64,000 bases of DNA from Trematomus loennbergii. Lineage: Eukaryota; Chordata; Actinopteri; Perciformes; Nototheniidae. The stretch is from the NCBI GenBank assembly GCA_012861695.1, contig JAAOOA010000016.1:25075200-25139199 (forward strand), read 5' to 3'. The notes below the pieces were generated by a model. It was given only the letters and a program-made list of their open reading frames with translations, ran no database searches and was not told where the DNA came from. Position numbers and translations under genes: made by a program. Position 1 is the stretch's first letter, and each line of letters starts with the position of its first letter. Below, piece after piece: positions 49,908-60,904 of this stretch.

Positions 49908-50289
49908 CCATAAGAGAAGCAGATCTGACTCTACAGATCAATAGCTCTCTGTGCACCTCTCTGTTTTAATCTATTACCGACACCACTGACTGACATCAAA
50001 CACTTTAAAGCAATGTTATTGATAACACTGAGAATCACAGAGAGGTGGAGGAACATAATAGAGAGTGGAAAGGTGAGAAAACAAAATAAATACAGACAGA
50101 AAGGAAGAGTCGGTTCAGGAGATTAATCCTTAAGAGATAGAGAAGGGAATTAAAGCAGTGCTGGAGTTGAATAAGTGCTGGGTTATTTGATCTACTAAAA
50201 ACAGTGGGTTGAGCCTGCTGGGTGATTCTGTTGGATTATTTCCACGATGCTGGAGAACTTTTGTGCAGCAAAGCGGCTGGGTAGGTGGC
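49906..50289. other. Unique sequence, no feature seen
   Basis: Nothing recognised before the third E1 copy. Confidence 0.4.
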
Positions 50290-50292
50290 CTG

Positions 50293-51377
50293 AGGCCTGT
50301 ACTACGAAGCCGGATTTTCCTAACCTGGATATGTTTGAGTTAGCCGGTTGGCCCAATCCAAAACATACGCGCTCTGGCTAACTGTACTACGACGCTGGTT
50401 ATCAAGTGGATCGCTCAAGCCAGCCGTGTCCTATCTAGTTAGGTGCGCGTTCACATGAAAGGGGTGGTATTTGGAGCATTCGACCAATCTCAAACACGGA
50501 CAAGCGTACTGACAGCGCAGCGTCATACTTCCTGAATGAAAAGTGAACTTTAATATTAGTCAAATATGAAGAAGTTAAACTTTAAACATCCATGACTTAA
50601 ACACTTTATCCAGGATAAAAGCCACATAGCTGCACCTGCAAGGTGAATACAGCTGGTAAAAGAAAAAGCGTTTGAATGCGTACATTAACAGGTTTATGAA
50701 ATCACTGCCCCGTCCAAGACACGAGTGGATCTGACTTTAATTACATTTGACTCGAGTGTTTCGTCAATTTAATGTGTTGCTTAAAATAATACTTCTGCAT
50801 ACAGTATGTGACACTGTGAGTGTTGCACGGCCAGATACGGCTCAAGAAGCTGACTCAATAAGGAAATATATGATACATTATGATGTGATATGATATGAAT
50901 GATAACGGGACACATCGACGTCTGCACTCACAGTGCCGCGGACTGTACTTAATGTTACTCTGATCCGGTTACTTATGTCGTGGCAGATATTTAAGTAAGC
51001 TTTCTTAACGCTAATGTTATAATAGTCAGATTGCTCTGAAGATGGGAGGGGATATTCTATTAATTTTCACGTTCACACAGTCAGTTGATTTTGGCCGGCC
51101 ATCTTTCGGCAGTTTTTCTGTATTTCCTCTATCCTGTAATATGAATTGATCGCTTTAAACTCCGCACACGGAGCTCTGATTGGTCAGCTGGCGGTGCTTT
51201 CACTGAGTTGATCTCTTAGCCTGCCACCTAACCTGCTCCGGAGCAGGTTGCCGCTCAGCATAAGTTACCATGGAAATCTAGCCTGCTAAAAAGAGAACCA
51301 GCGTCGTAGGACCGGAAAGCCGAGATTTCCCTGAAGTTTGCCGGCTAAGCGAAAATCCAGCTTCGTAGTACAGGCCT
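50293..51377 (+). mobile_element. E1 family transposon, copy 3, complete
   Basis: 1085 bp from AGGCCTGTACTACGAAGCCG to the inverse CTTCGTAGTACAGGCCT, flanked by CTG on both sides (50290-50292 and 51378-51380). It provides the uninterrupted reference for the two insertions in copy 2, and carries a palindrome at 51230-51249. No open frame resembles a transposase, so it is non-autonomous. The left end has a shorter match (AGGCCTGTACTACGAAGCCG then diverges) than the long right terminus. Confidence 0.9.
51230..51249. repeat. Palindrome inside E1 copy 3
   Basis: AACCTGCTCC/GGAGCAGGTT, perfect. It differs from the equivalent site in copy 1 by a paired, compensating change. Confidence 0.88.
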
Positions 51378-51380
51378 CTG

Positions 51381-51610
51381 GTCTTTCTCAGAGACAATCG
51401 AAACAATGCAGATACAACCCCTCCTCTCTTTATCTCGAAGAACACAGTCCTCCATGTGCACTTGCAATGGCAAATGTCTTCAAAGTGGAAATACACAACT
51501 TTTCTCCCCAGCGATTCCAAGTGTTAGCCTTTTATGAGAATCATTAGAATAGTATAAAGTCAAAAAGAGGAACATTGTACTACAAAAGAACATCTATATA
51601 ACCATATATA
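51381..51610. other. Unique sequence, no feature seen
   Basis: Nothing recognised between E1 and the LINE fragment. Confidence 0.4.
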
Positions 51611-52090
51611 GTAGCCGACCCTCCCACCCCGGACACAAACTGTTCGCCCCCCTCCCCTCTGGCAGGAGGCTGCGCTCCATCGGGACCAAAACCTCACGCC
51701 ACCTGAACAGTTTCTTCCCCTCCACTACCGGCCTCTTAAACAAGGCCCGGCCCCCCCGCTGACACTTTACCTCTGCCACATTATAGACTATATGCATTAC
51801 ATTAATGCACACAATGTTCCTACTCCTTTCTGCACATATTCTGATTTCACATTTCTTAGTTTGTATGCAAAAATTCATTCATAGCATTCTATTTCCCTGC
51901 AAACTACTGCTTTATTTATCTTATTGCTATTTAACTGTATTTTATTACGGTGTAAAAAAGATTTTGTGTTTTATATTAGATTTCTTGTTTTTGATATTTT
52001 ATGTATGCACCATGACATCAAGTCAAATTCCTAGTATGTGTGAACTTACCTGGCAATAAACCTGTTTCTGATTCTGATTCTGATTCTGAT
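51611..52090 (+). mobile_element. LINE 3' end (family A) with TTCTGA tail
   Basis: ORF2 C-terminus, then a 3' untranslated region ending GGCAATAAACCTGTTTCTGA and further TTCTGA units to 52090. The last 100 bases match 59278-59353 (TATGTATGCACCA, CAAGTCAAATTC, CCTGG.AATAAACC). 5'-truncated. Confidence 0.85.
51616..51762 (+). pseudogene. LINE ORF2 C-terminal fragment
   Basis: The frame reads PSHPGHKLFAPLPSGRRLRS, then TKTSRHLNSFFPS and GLLNKA, with a TGA stop at 51760. The order HPGH.LF..LPSGRR.RSI...T.R..NSFFP is characteristic of the far C-terminus of CR1/L2/Rex1-like fish LINE proteins. The fragment has no internal stop but no polymerase domain. Confidence 0.82.
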
Positions 52091-52109
52091 ATACAGTGTT
52101 GTATTTGTA

Positions 52110-52584
52110 TTAAAGCCGATATCTAATGCTCATTTTCAGGTTCATATCTGTATTTTCTGCCTCTACTGTGACATGTCTCCATGCTTTAATGTTCAAAAAG
52201 CTCTTTATTTTTCTCATACTGCCTGTGCTGCAGCACCTCTTTTCACCCTCTGTCTGAAACCAGAGCCCAGTCTGCTTTGATTGGTTAGCAGGCCGACTCA
52301 GTTGTGATTGGTCAACAGCTTAAAGATGTCCTACCCCTATCACGTAAAATGTGTTGGGGACTAGGCAATAGAAGCGCCAGCGTTACATAGTGATGTAACT
52401 ATGTTAAGGAAGTAAACAAATGAGTCCAATGGAGGTGTTTCAGGCAGGGGAGGGAGTGTGTGGGAGGAAAACTCCCTCTGAAGGGAATTTGGGGATTTTT
52501 GCCTTTGCAGAACATTTATATGCACAAAAACCTATATAATACAGAAAACGGAAAACCCCAGAAAGCAAAATAGGGCCCCTTTAA
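52110..52584 (+). mobile_element. E3 family MITE, copy 2
   Basis: Starts TTAAAGCCGATATCTAATGC (left end decayed) and ends AGCAAAATAGGGCCCCTTTAA. Body motifs TTTTCAGGTTCATA, GCCTCTACTGTGACATG, GATTGGTTAGCAGGC and CCTATATAATACAG are typical of a very common teleost MITE; the right part matches 43979-44040. TTAA closes both ends. Non-coding. Confidence 0.8.
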
Positions 52585-53689
52585 TAATATGTTGATGCTG
52601 ATTTGCACAATTTAATAGGATTTGCCTGCTGATGGTATAATACGTCCTGGGGCCAGGTTATTATTGGTGTCACCACTGTTGCAAAGACAACTGACAAGTC
52701 GACATTGTGTGTAACTGTTGGGAGAAATATTTGTCATTAGTAGAAAATGAAGAACAAGAGGAACCTTTCCCATAAAGTTAATGTATAATGCCACCTTTTC
52801 TGTTTTTGCTTGTGTGTCAGCAGCAGTCCTGCCTCCTGCCTATCAGAGATCATTACAGCCTAATGTTTCGAGACGTCTCTGGGTGTCTGCGTTTGGCCTG
52901 AAAATGTCATTTACTCTCCCCGAGGTGGATCCATCTAAATCTGTGCTCTTATTACTTTCCTCCCACTCCTTCCCCTTTGTCTCTTTTGCAGCTAATGTTC
53001 ATTACGACTGGCTGGCTTCCAGAATTAGAGGAGTTTTAGAGTTTAGACCAAAACGTTATATAATCAGGTCTGCCGGGACATGCCAAAACGGCTTTTAACA
53101 TATTTTTCGATGGTACCAAACTCCTTCCATATTGAAACAGTATCCCCCCAAAAACTGTATGCTGTATATTTGTCAGTGGTAACATTTTTTTTGTTGTTCT
53201 TTGCAGCCTGTAGGGTTTGTACTTTCTTTGTTTTTATGAAGCTAGGTGCCAGTATGGTTTCCTTGCCACTCACCGTTTTGAAAGTAAAGCATGAAGGCTG
53301 TCCCAGGATCCAGAGAACACACTGAGAGTCTGAAAGCAGAGCGCTGGGGTTTAAGGGACTATTGAACTCTGATTCAGACTTCAAAGAACGAACCCAGTGT
53401 GAGGAGGATAAGTCTCCTTTTTTCCTGTAATAATACCCTTTCTCATTACTGCTTAGTTTGAAAACACACTCCACAAAGGGTGTAATGAGCAATACATGAG
53501 CAGTTTCTCTAAACTATCAAGCTGGTAATAAAGATAATGAATAGCTGCTAAAATGAGGCGACGTGACCGAGCCAGGGGGAACCATCCCATCGAGAAAAGA
53601 TACAAGGCCTACGGTAGACCCTCCTCCCTAATTATGCCTGTAATAGTTTCCAAAGTTCTTTGAGTTGCCCGTCGACCCCTCTCCCTTGA

Positions 53690-53690
<1 letters not shown>
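52585..53690. other. Unique sequence, no gene seen
   Basis: Frames at 52781-53098 (plus) and 53064-53492 (minus, 142 codons) overlap each other and have no recognisable domain or splice context, so neither is called. Confidence 0.4.

Positions 53691-53767
<77 letters not shown>
53691..53767. repeat. (AC)n microsatellite
   Basis: Uninterrupted AC tract. Confidence 0.97.
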
Positions 53768-53773
<6 letters not shown>

Positions 53774-53890
53774 TGGTTACACACCACAAGACCTTTTCGA
53801 ACACTGCCACTTTAATTGGTCCTGAGCCACACTGAGAAGGACGGCTGACATGACACTTTGGCTAATGACATAGTATGTCCTGTTGAGTGG

Positions 53891-53909
53891 ACACACACAC
53901 ACACACACA

Positions 53910-53959
<50 letters not shown>
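53891..53959. repeat. (AC)n microsatellite with one phase break
   Basis: AC tract with a single CC step near 53917. Confidence 0.97.
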
Positions 53960-53962
<3 letters not shown>

Positions 53963-53970
53963 TGAGGAAC

Positions 53971-54008
53971 ATGGGTCCTGTCTTAACGCATGGGTCCTGT
54001 CTTAACGC
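53971..54008. repeat. 19-bp tandem duplication
   Basis: ATGGGTCCTGTCTTAACGC occurs twice head to tail with no mismatch. Confidence 0.93.
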
Positions 54009-54098
54009 AGATGCTCAAAGATCATCACTAAAGTTTCACTGAAATAGGAATTTGTTTTATTCACAGTATTGCAGTTCCATGTGACAGATTTGAGCTCT

Positions 54099-54100
<2 letters not shown>

Positions 54101-54186
<86 letters not shown>

Positions 54187-54195
54187 CCACACACA

Positions 54196-54253
<58 letters not shown>

Positions 54254-54275
54254 CACACCACACACACTCACACAC
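54101..54275. repeat. (CA)n microsatellite with phase breaks
   Basis: CA tract with CTAACC and several CC interruptions in the right half. Confidence 0.97.
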
Positions 54276-56280
54276 TAAGTAGGGGGTTCTTTCACAAACG
54301 AACAGCACCACAGCAGACTTCCTCATTCATTTAAATGAGACTCTGCATGTGTTGGCTCAGTGGGGAACCCAAACATTGCATCCAAAAGGAGTTTATGCTG
54401 GCTCAACTTTTGGAGAAGTTTATCCGGGCTTACATTTTTGCAGAGTCATCAGGGAACACTTGGTTGCCCCATTCGAAGCTCACGATACTTATTGAAAAGC
54501 ATGAACATAGTAATAATGTATTATTTCAAATAACCAGCTTCCAGTTTGTTCACAATGACAACAAGACCCCAAAACGTCACACACAACGTACAGTAACTAA
54601 ATCTAAGTGTTAGGATTGATAAGATACAAGAGTGCCAGGCAAGCCACCATGTTTTGTCCTTATTCTAAACAAGGCTAATTGTGAATTGTATCCATTTATC
54701 TGAATCGAACTCCTTTTTTTACACTTATAATGACTCACATGACTTTTTTTAAATTCCATTTGGATTTGGTGATTTATGATTATTGTGAAAGTAGATCTCT
54801 GCCAAAAATAATTATCGCCAATCATAACCCAAGTTGTCTCTAGTAAACAAATTATTAAAAAAACAAAATACAACATTTATCATCAGGTGTGACACTAAGT
54901 CCTCATTGGCTGCACACACAGTAAATACCCCTTTTCCGGAAAATATTGCCCGTAAGGACAAGAGATATGTTAAGTCTGTGTCTTGCTTTTGGCTAACTGT
55001 AAAGTTGTGTACAATGTGTTAAGACTAATGACATCGCAGCAACAAACCTGCCTTTGAGCTACATCTTTATGAGGTCCCACAGCCTAAAATGCAAATGAGT
55101 TTCACTCGGGACCATATTTTATATTATTTTCCATCTTCTCTGGTCTTTCCCTAATCTATCCTAAGGGGGTTTAGCCCCATTGAAAGCATGGGGAGAAGCT
55201 GATGAATGGACAGGCCCCGTTGAGTCTCTTCTGTTCGGCACGACCAGCAGCCAGAAACAGTAAGAAGACGGTAATCAATCATCCGATATTGCTCTCTTTC
55301 GTGTGCAGTCATTTCCTTTCCTAGATTGACTTTTCTTGGCTTCACTGCTTTCTGAGCTGCGTATTCCATCCCTCCAGAGAGCCATTCCCCTCTTACTCTC
55401 TTGTTTTATTTCCTATTATTTCATTCTTCCTTCATTCTTTCTCTCTCACCCTCTCTGTCTGTATTCATTCACGGTTCTTTCCAGACTTACTACCTGCCAG
55501 TTGCATTTTCTCTGCTCAGGAATGTGTGTGTTCATATTATTTCCGTCACGTTTGTGTGCACTCTTTTGAATGCCTTCCAGGAAACACCGTCTGAAAATTA
55601 GCACCTTTATCGCCATATTTAAACGATTATTTCACATTGCCCATCTTTAAGACTACCAGCTAATCTTTGGCATAACTCTGAACTAAGGCAAACAGCATTT
55701 TATTGGGAATATTTGTGATCTTATTTGAAACAAATAAGGCACAAAACCTTTTACTTTTCAAAGTCCTAAAGATGCAAACCCAGATCTCAAGTTTTAAAGT
55801 ATTTGTGAACCCATCCATACATGATTGTAGCAATTCCTTCTCAATAGAAAACAGACATAGGTTTGCAAATTGAACCATCACCCCAGTTGGAAACGTCTCC
55901 ACTTGACCAAAATAATGCTTATTCCCTATAGCTGTATGACTCCACTAAATGGCTGTACAGAGACAAAATAAAAGGGAGCGCTGTCCAAAGGGAGAGGTTT
56001 TAAAATAAGTCCAAAAGCTGTCACACACATGTAGAGAGGCACACTCCACAAACACATACATACATAGTCAGCGTAAACACTTTGGACATTATACACAGAA
56101 ATAAAGCAAAAAACATTAGCTATAAACTCAGTCTGAACACACACACAGAAAAATAAAAGACAACCAGGGGCAATTTTGAGTTTTATAAGGTTAAGAAACA
56201 GAGACAACATCATTATACACTATTAATTCATTTCTTTTTTTCAAATCTTCCCTTTCCTCCCAGGAACGAGCAAAAGAAAG
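54276..56280. other. Unique sequence, no gene seen
   Basis: About 2 kb with no recognised repeat or exon. A pyrimidine-rich patch lies at 55380-55460. Confidence 0.4.
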
Positions 56281-56282
56281 GT

Positions 56283-56374
<92 letters not shown>

Positions 56375-56391
56375 TGTGTGTGTGTGTGTGT
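56281..56391. repeat. (GT)n(GCGT)n microsatellite
   Basis: GT tract, then about eight GCGT units at 56342-56378, then GT again. Confidence 0.97.
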
Positions 56392-56621
56392 CACACTCTG
56401 GTTCAGGGCTCAGCAGTTCCTTGTCTGACACTTGAGTTTTTCTTAGATATCGGGCAGCTGGAAGGTACAAGAACACACAGGCAAAAGAAGTTCACAAAAA
56501 CTGACAAAAAAGCATGCTCATACACGCACGGATTCCGTTTTCTGTCAGATCTCAGGTTCAACAAAGCTGCCTTAGTCAACCCTTTTCTTTTAACCCAAGG
56601 TCACCTTTTGAATTACATTCA

Positions 56622-56679
56622 ACACACACACACACACACATACACACACACACACACATACACACACACACGCACACAC
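56622..56679. repeat. (CA)n with TACA interruptions
   Basis: Short CA runs spaced by TACA and CGCA. Confidence 0.93.
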
Positions 56680-58453
56680 CGTCTTGCTCTTACATTTTGG
56701 CATAACTTGTCCCTTCAGGCTTCCCTCCAGCCACTCCCCCGAAATGATCATTATGAACATAAACAAATTACAATGAACCATGGATGTATAAAGAGAACTG
56801 TATCGAGTGGCGGAGGGTGGCTCTGTTAATTCCTATGAAGGTTGCTTATTGTCCCATATAGTCAACATAGCCTTAAAAATAATCGGATCTCTGAGGGATC
56901 TTCAGCATTCATCGGTCCCAAATGCACACCTGCAATTTCCTTAAGCCTTTGATCTGCTCCGTCGTATCCTGTCTTGACTCAATCACATAAATGAAGAGGC
57001 ATAGTAACTCTAGATTTCGCACAACTTTTAAGACCTATTAATTTAAAAAAAGGATAATCAAGTGTTGGCACTGGGAAGTGAATTAATTAAAAGTATATAT
57101 GTATGCTGATGTATGTCTCTTTCCTTGTGTAAGTCAATATATGAACACGTTTTGCCATGACAACACGTGACTAAAACAGCGTACAACCGTTGGCCACTTC
57201 AAAGATTTGCTTCAACGCCTGCCATACTTCCTCAGGGCTTGTTTCGAACGTAAACAATGAAGATGTACTTACTTAAAACTCATAACAGTCAGGCTAACAG
57301 CTTGTGGAAGACCAAGATTGGGCATAATGAATACACAATGCACTGGATGGACTTATTACAATCCAGCCAACGACAGATACCACCCTTATTCTTTTGTCTT
57401 AATGTATAATGTATGGTCAATCATTTCAACAAACATAACAAAACTGTCTCCGAAATACATCAAACACAAAGCATTGACCATAAGCGAAGGACCAAAAGTA
57501 GGCCAATGAAAGTGCACAGGAATGAAAGTGGACAGCTGTGCCATATGGTACCATGTAGTGTAGCACTTCAACTGTTAATAGACCTTTCGGCGTAATCTGC
57601 TTCCCTGCCTTTCTTTATATTTCCTAATTTAAACCCACATGTTTCTCTCCCTCTCCTTTTCCCTCCATTGCTCTGGTGTGATCAGTCATAAGTAGGGTGA
57701 TTAGCAAGAAAGGGAGAGTGGGAGTGAGTATGACAGGAAGATGGAGAGGACCAGAGTGATAGAGACGGAGGAAGAAAGATGGATTCAGAGAATGAGTGTC
57801 ACCCATTAGAGTGGGTCTAAGCAGAGATTTATGTCGGCCAAAACTTATTACAGACGAACAGCAGATGAACAAAACGCTGGTGTGAGAAAGCTGGAGAAAA
57901 GCCATACATTATTCATCTGATTCCTAACTCTTCACACCCCAGTTTTTCTTTGATTGCTCTCTTAGTTCCTCTTTTTTCCTGAGCCGGTTTTTATTATTTT
58001 TCCTCTCCTGTGTTTCTGCCCCTATTTATTTTATCTCTCTCTATCTTCATTTTCCTTGATACCAAGCACTTTCCAAGTCTCTGCAACCTTGTCTGGACAC
58101 ACAGCCATAAACACATGCACACACTTATACCGGTCTCACACAGTCACAAAGGATACTTAGTATGCAGCCATGTTACAGATGTCCTTCAATCACTCAAATA
58201 GCAAATATCACAGAGCAAAAACACACACTTCAACCTGGACACGTGAGAATATTCCATTAATTTAGCGATTCAATATGCGTAATGAAAATATAATCCTTGT
58301 ACACTGAAGGAGGCCAAACTCTTAATACCTTTACTTTTTTTGAGTCATTAAAATGTTTCCAAAGATATCTCTAAAACAGGACATTATTATAACTCCAGGC
58401 TTTCTGTCTCGGTGAGAACGTCAGAGCAGTAGAGAATTATTAAAAACATGCAT
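56680..58453. other. Unique sequence, no gene seen
   Basis: No repeat ends or exon recognised. Short frames at 57318-57595 overlap on both strands and are not called. Confidence 0.4.
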
Positions 58454-58461
58454 CACACACA

Positions 58462-58515
<54 letters not shown>
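58454..58515. repeat. (CA)n microsatellite
   Basis: CA tract just upstream of a LINE tail. Confidence 0.95.
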
Positions 58516-58516
<1 letters not shown>

Positions 58517-58529
58517 TCTTATTTGTTTT

Positions 58530-58671
58530 TTAAGTTATATCTGTTGTAATTTATTGTCGTTTATTGTGTTTTGTAGTAATGTGTTTTTTATTACATGTAC
58601 AGCACTTTGGCTCGACCAAAAATCGCTTTTAAATGTGCTTTATAAATAAAACCTGATTTGATTTGATTTGA
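58530..58671 (+). mobile_element. LINE 3' tail (family B)
   Basis: ACATGTACAGCACTTTGGCT then CGACCAAAAATCG, TATAAATAAAACC and GATTTGATTTGATTTG: the same terminal sequence as 26500-26600, almost only the tail. Confidence 0.75.
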
Positions 58672-59109
58672 ACCTATGCTGACCGGACCTGAGGCTCTGT
58701 CTGAGCACCCTGACCACAGCGTAGTGAAGGGGGTTTGTTTCGCGGCTGCCGTCAGCGAGAGGGTCACGGGGTGATGACATCATCGCCTAGTCATCAGGGT
58801 GAAATAGGGTGTGAGCCTTTAGGGCTGCCATTGCCTAAGATATTTTTACAACACTTATTACACAACTGAGTAGGAAACTCGATTCTGATTGATCAATTTG
58901 AACGTTCAATTCTCTTCAGAAAGAAGTCCGGTCAACTTATTGTCTTCTGTGGTGAAAAAACCCACATTAGCTTTCCTCCATCAGAAAACACCATGGCATA
59001 CTTTTGGAAAATAATGTTCATATTTGCATATAGCGCAAAACCTTGGACTCATGATGGCTAAACTGTACAGAAAAGATAAACAGAACAAGAGAAGGAAAGA
59101 GGTTTGACA
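58672..59109. other. Unique sequence, no feature seen
   Basis: A modestly GC-rich patch lies at 58735-58800. No gene or repeat recognised. Confidence 0.4.
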
Positions 59110-59353
59110 ATATCAGTTTTTTTACTGCACATGTGTTATATTTTATTCCATTTTATTTCAATGTAAATACTGCTTTATTTTATTTTTTATTTTACTATAT
59201 TTATTCTTATTTTTTTAACATTATTATAGTGTTCTTAAAATAGTTTGCTATGTGTTGTTTTTAAATTTTTGTTTACTTTTATGTATGCACCACGACACCA
59301 AGTCAAATTCAACCTACCTGGTAATAAACCCGTTTCTGATTCTGATTCTGATT
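59110..59353 (+). mobile_element. LINE 3' tail (family A)
   Basis: Ends TATGTATGCACCACGACACC then AAGTCAAATTC, CCTGGTAATAAACCCG and TTCTGAT repeats. The last part matches 51993-52085. No coding remnant. Confidence 0.7.
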
Positions 59354-60655
59354 TAAAGACACAGAGAGGGATAACAAAGAAATCAACAGAAGAAGACAGT
59401 GAGGAAGTAAACACTAAAGGGAACACGCTATAGGCTATTGCAGAGTTTAAAGAATGGTTAATGGAAATTAAACAGACTTGGACAGTCACAGAAATCCTCG
59501 ATCAGTGCTGCCTTTATTTTAAATCACGTTGCTATCGTCACAGTTCCAGACGTTGCTTGACAGTAGAACGGACAATTTCCACTCAGTGTAAGTAAAACGA
59601 GCATTTTTAAATAAATAAAATCATGTTACAATCAGAATGTTGTGTCAAATTATTGTATATTTAGTAAGTAGCTCTGTGATAAGCTGGATAACACGTAGCA
59701 TGTCGGTCATTATAGCGATAAAAACCCCAATAGGGTGATTGTGGACCCAAAGCAAAGTCATCACACCACATATCTCTTATAATGACCTTGTGAAGTTGAT
59801 TTGTTGAATGCGCTATTGTCACTAATTATATAGAAGGCGAAGTTGCAAAGTGTCAGCATTGAACTATATGACAGGGAAATAATGTCTCCCAGAAATGAAC
59901 AAAAAAATATATATTTAATTTAGTTATAGATGTAATTGGTGTGGTTGAAAAACTAATCATTTTAAGAAACCCAACAAGTGTTTATTTTGACTTCACTCAT
60001 GCAGAACTAAGGTCAGCATTCTTTCCCCAGATGGATTTATGATGTTCAAGACGGATTATAGTCCAATATTACTGCCTGCGTTCACTGAAGTAAAAGAAAG
60101 GAGAAGCAGGCATGACTAATATGTCAACATTTGTTTGCAGTACTTTTATGATTGTCTTGGCAATAAAGGAATAGAAAGCGAGGCCAGGAGCTGTACATCA
60201 GATCACAACAAACTATATTAATGTGAAGTTTATATCTTGTTAAATATTGCATTTCATGGTGTTGGAGATGGAGGGATTAGTCCAGGGGTGGGAGGAGAGA
60301 TAGATCATACACATGCATATACAATCTGTTGGGTAGCATGTTTACACAGGAAATATTGGTGAGTATTTTTTCCAGAGTAATTACTATTTTGCTCTGAAAT
60401 AGTAATATTTAATCATTTTGGAGTGTATTTATTACTCATAGCTTCTAGAGTGCGATCAAAAATGCAGAGTCAATTCTATTGGAGTTAAACCATGACCACG
60501 CTGTAACGGAGGTGATCTCTGGGGCCATTGATCTCGGTCTCCGTTACGGATTATATAGCTTCATTATTGGCGAAGTATATTAATTTGTTCCACCCTAAAA
60601 CATTGCACAGGAAGCATGTGATTATATGTAATTTATGCATCTATTTGTCACGATC
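59354..60655. other. Mostly unique; possible diverged R2 relative
   Basis: 59670-59790 contains CTGGATAAC, CGGTCATTATAGCGATAA and a later TATAATGACC, resembling the R2 hairpin region (CGGTCATTATGG...ATAATGACC). A short inverted repeat GTAACGGAG/CTCCGTTAC sits at 60503-60511 and 60539-60547. No gene recognised. Confidence 0.35.
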
Positions 60656-60835
60656 TGTCTATGTTTTAGTTTGTCTGTCTCTGTTTCCTGTTTTAGTTTG
60701 AAAAGTGTTCCCCCTCCCGTCTTGTCTGTTGCTGGTGATTGTGTTCACCTGGTGCCCTGTGTTTTCTCCTCCCTCCTCACCTGTGTCTTGTTGGTTTGAT
60801 TAGTCCTGTGTGTATTTAGGTTCTGGTTTCCTGTG
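60656..60835 (+). mobile_element. LTR fragment (gypsy-like), 5' part
   Basis: Begins TGTCACGATCTGTC and contains GTGATTGTGTTCACCTGGTG, CACCTGTGTCTTGTTGG and TTTGATTAGTCCTGTGTGTA, aligning with 48560-48660. It runs into a GT tract; the 3' half is missing or unrecognisable. Confidence 0.5.
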
Positions 60836-60904
60836 TGTGTTGTGTGTGTGGTGTGTGTTGTGTGTGGTGTGTGTGTGTGTGTGCGTGCGTGCGCGCGCGT
60901 GTGC
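60833..60904. repeat. (GT)n/(GC)n microsatellite
   Basis: Impure GT tract passing into GCGTGCGT and CGCGCG. Confidence 0.92.

Noticed and set aside
53064..53492. 142-codon minus-strand open frame, one of the longest non-repeat frames
   Set aside because: No recognisable domain, no splice context, and an overlapping frame of similar quality on the other strand.
56281..56829. 182-codon frame, the longest in the window
   Set aside because: It begins inside a GT/GCGT tract and crosses a second CA tract; the middle part has no domain.
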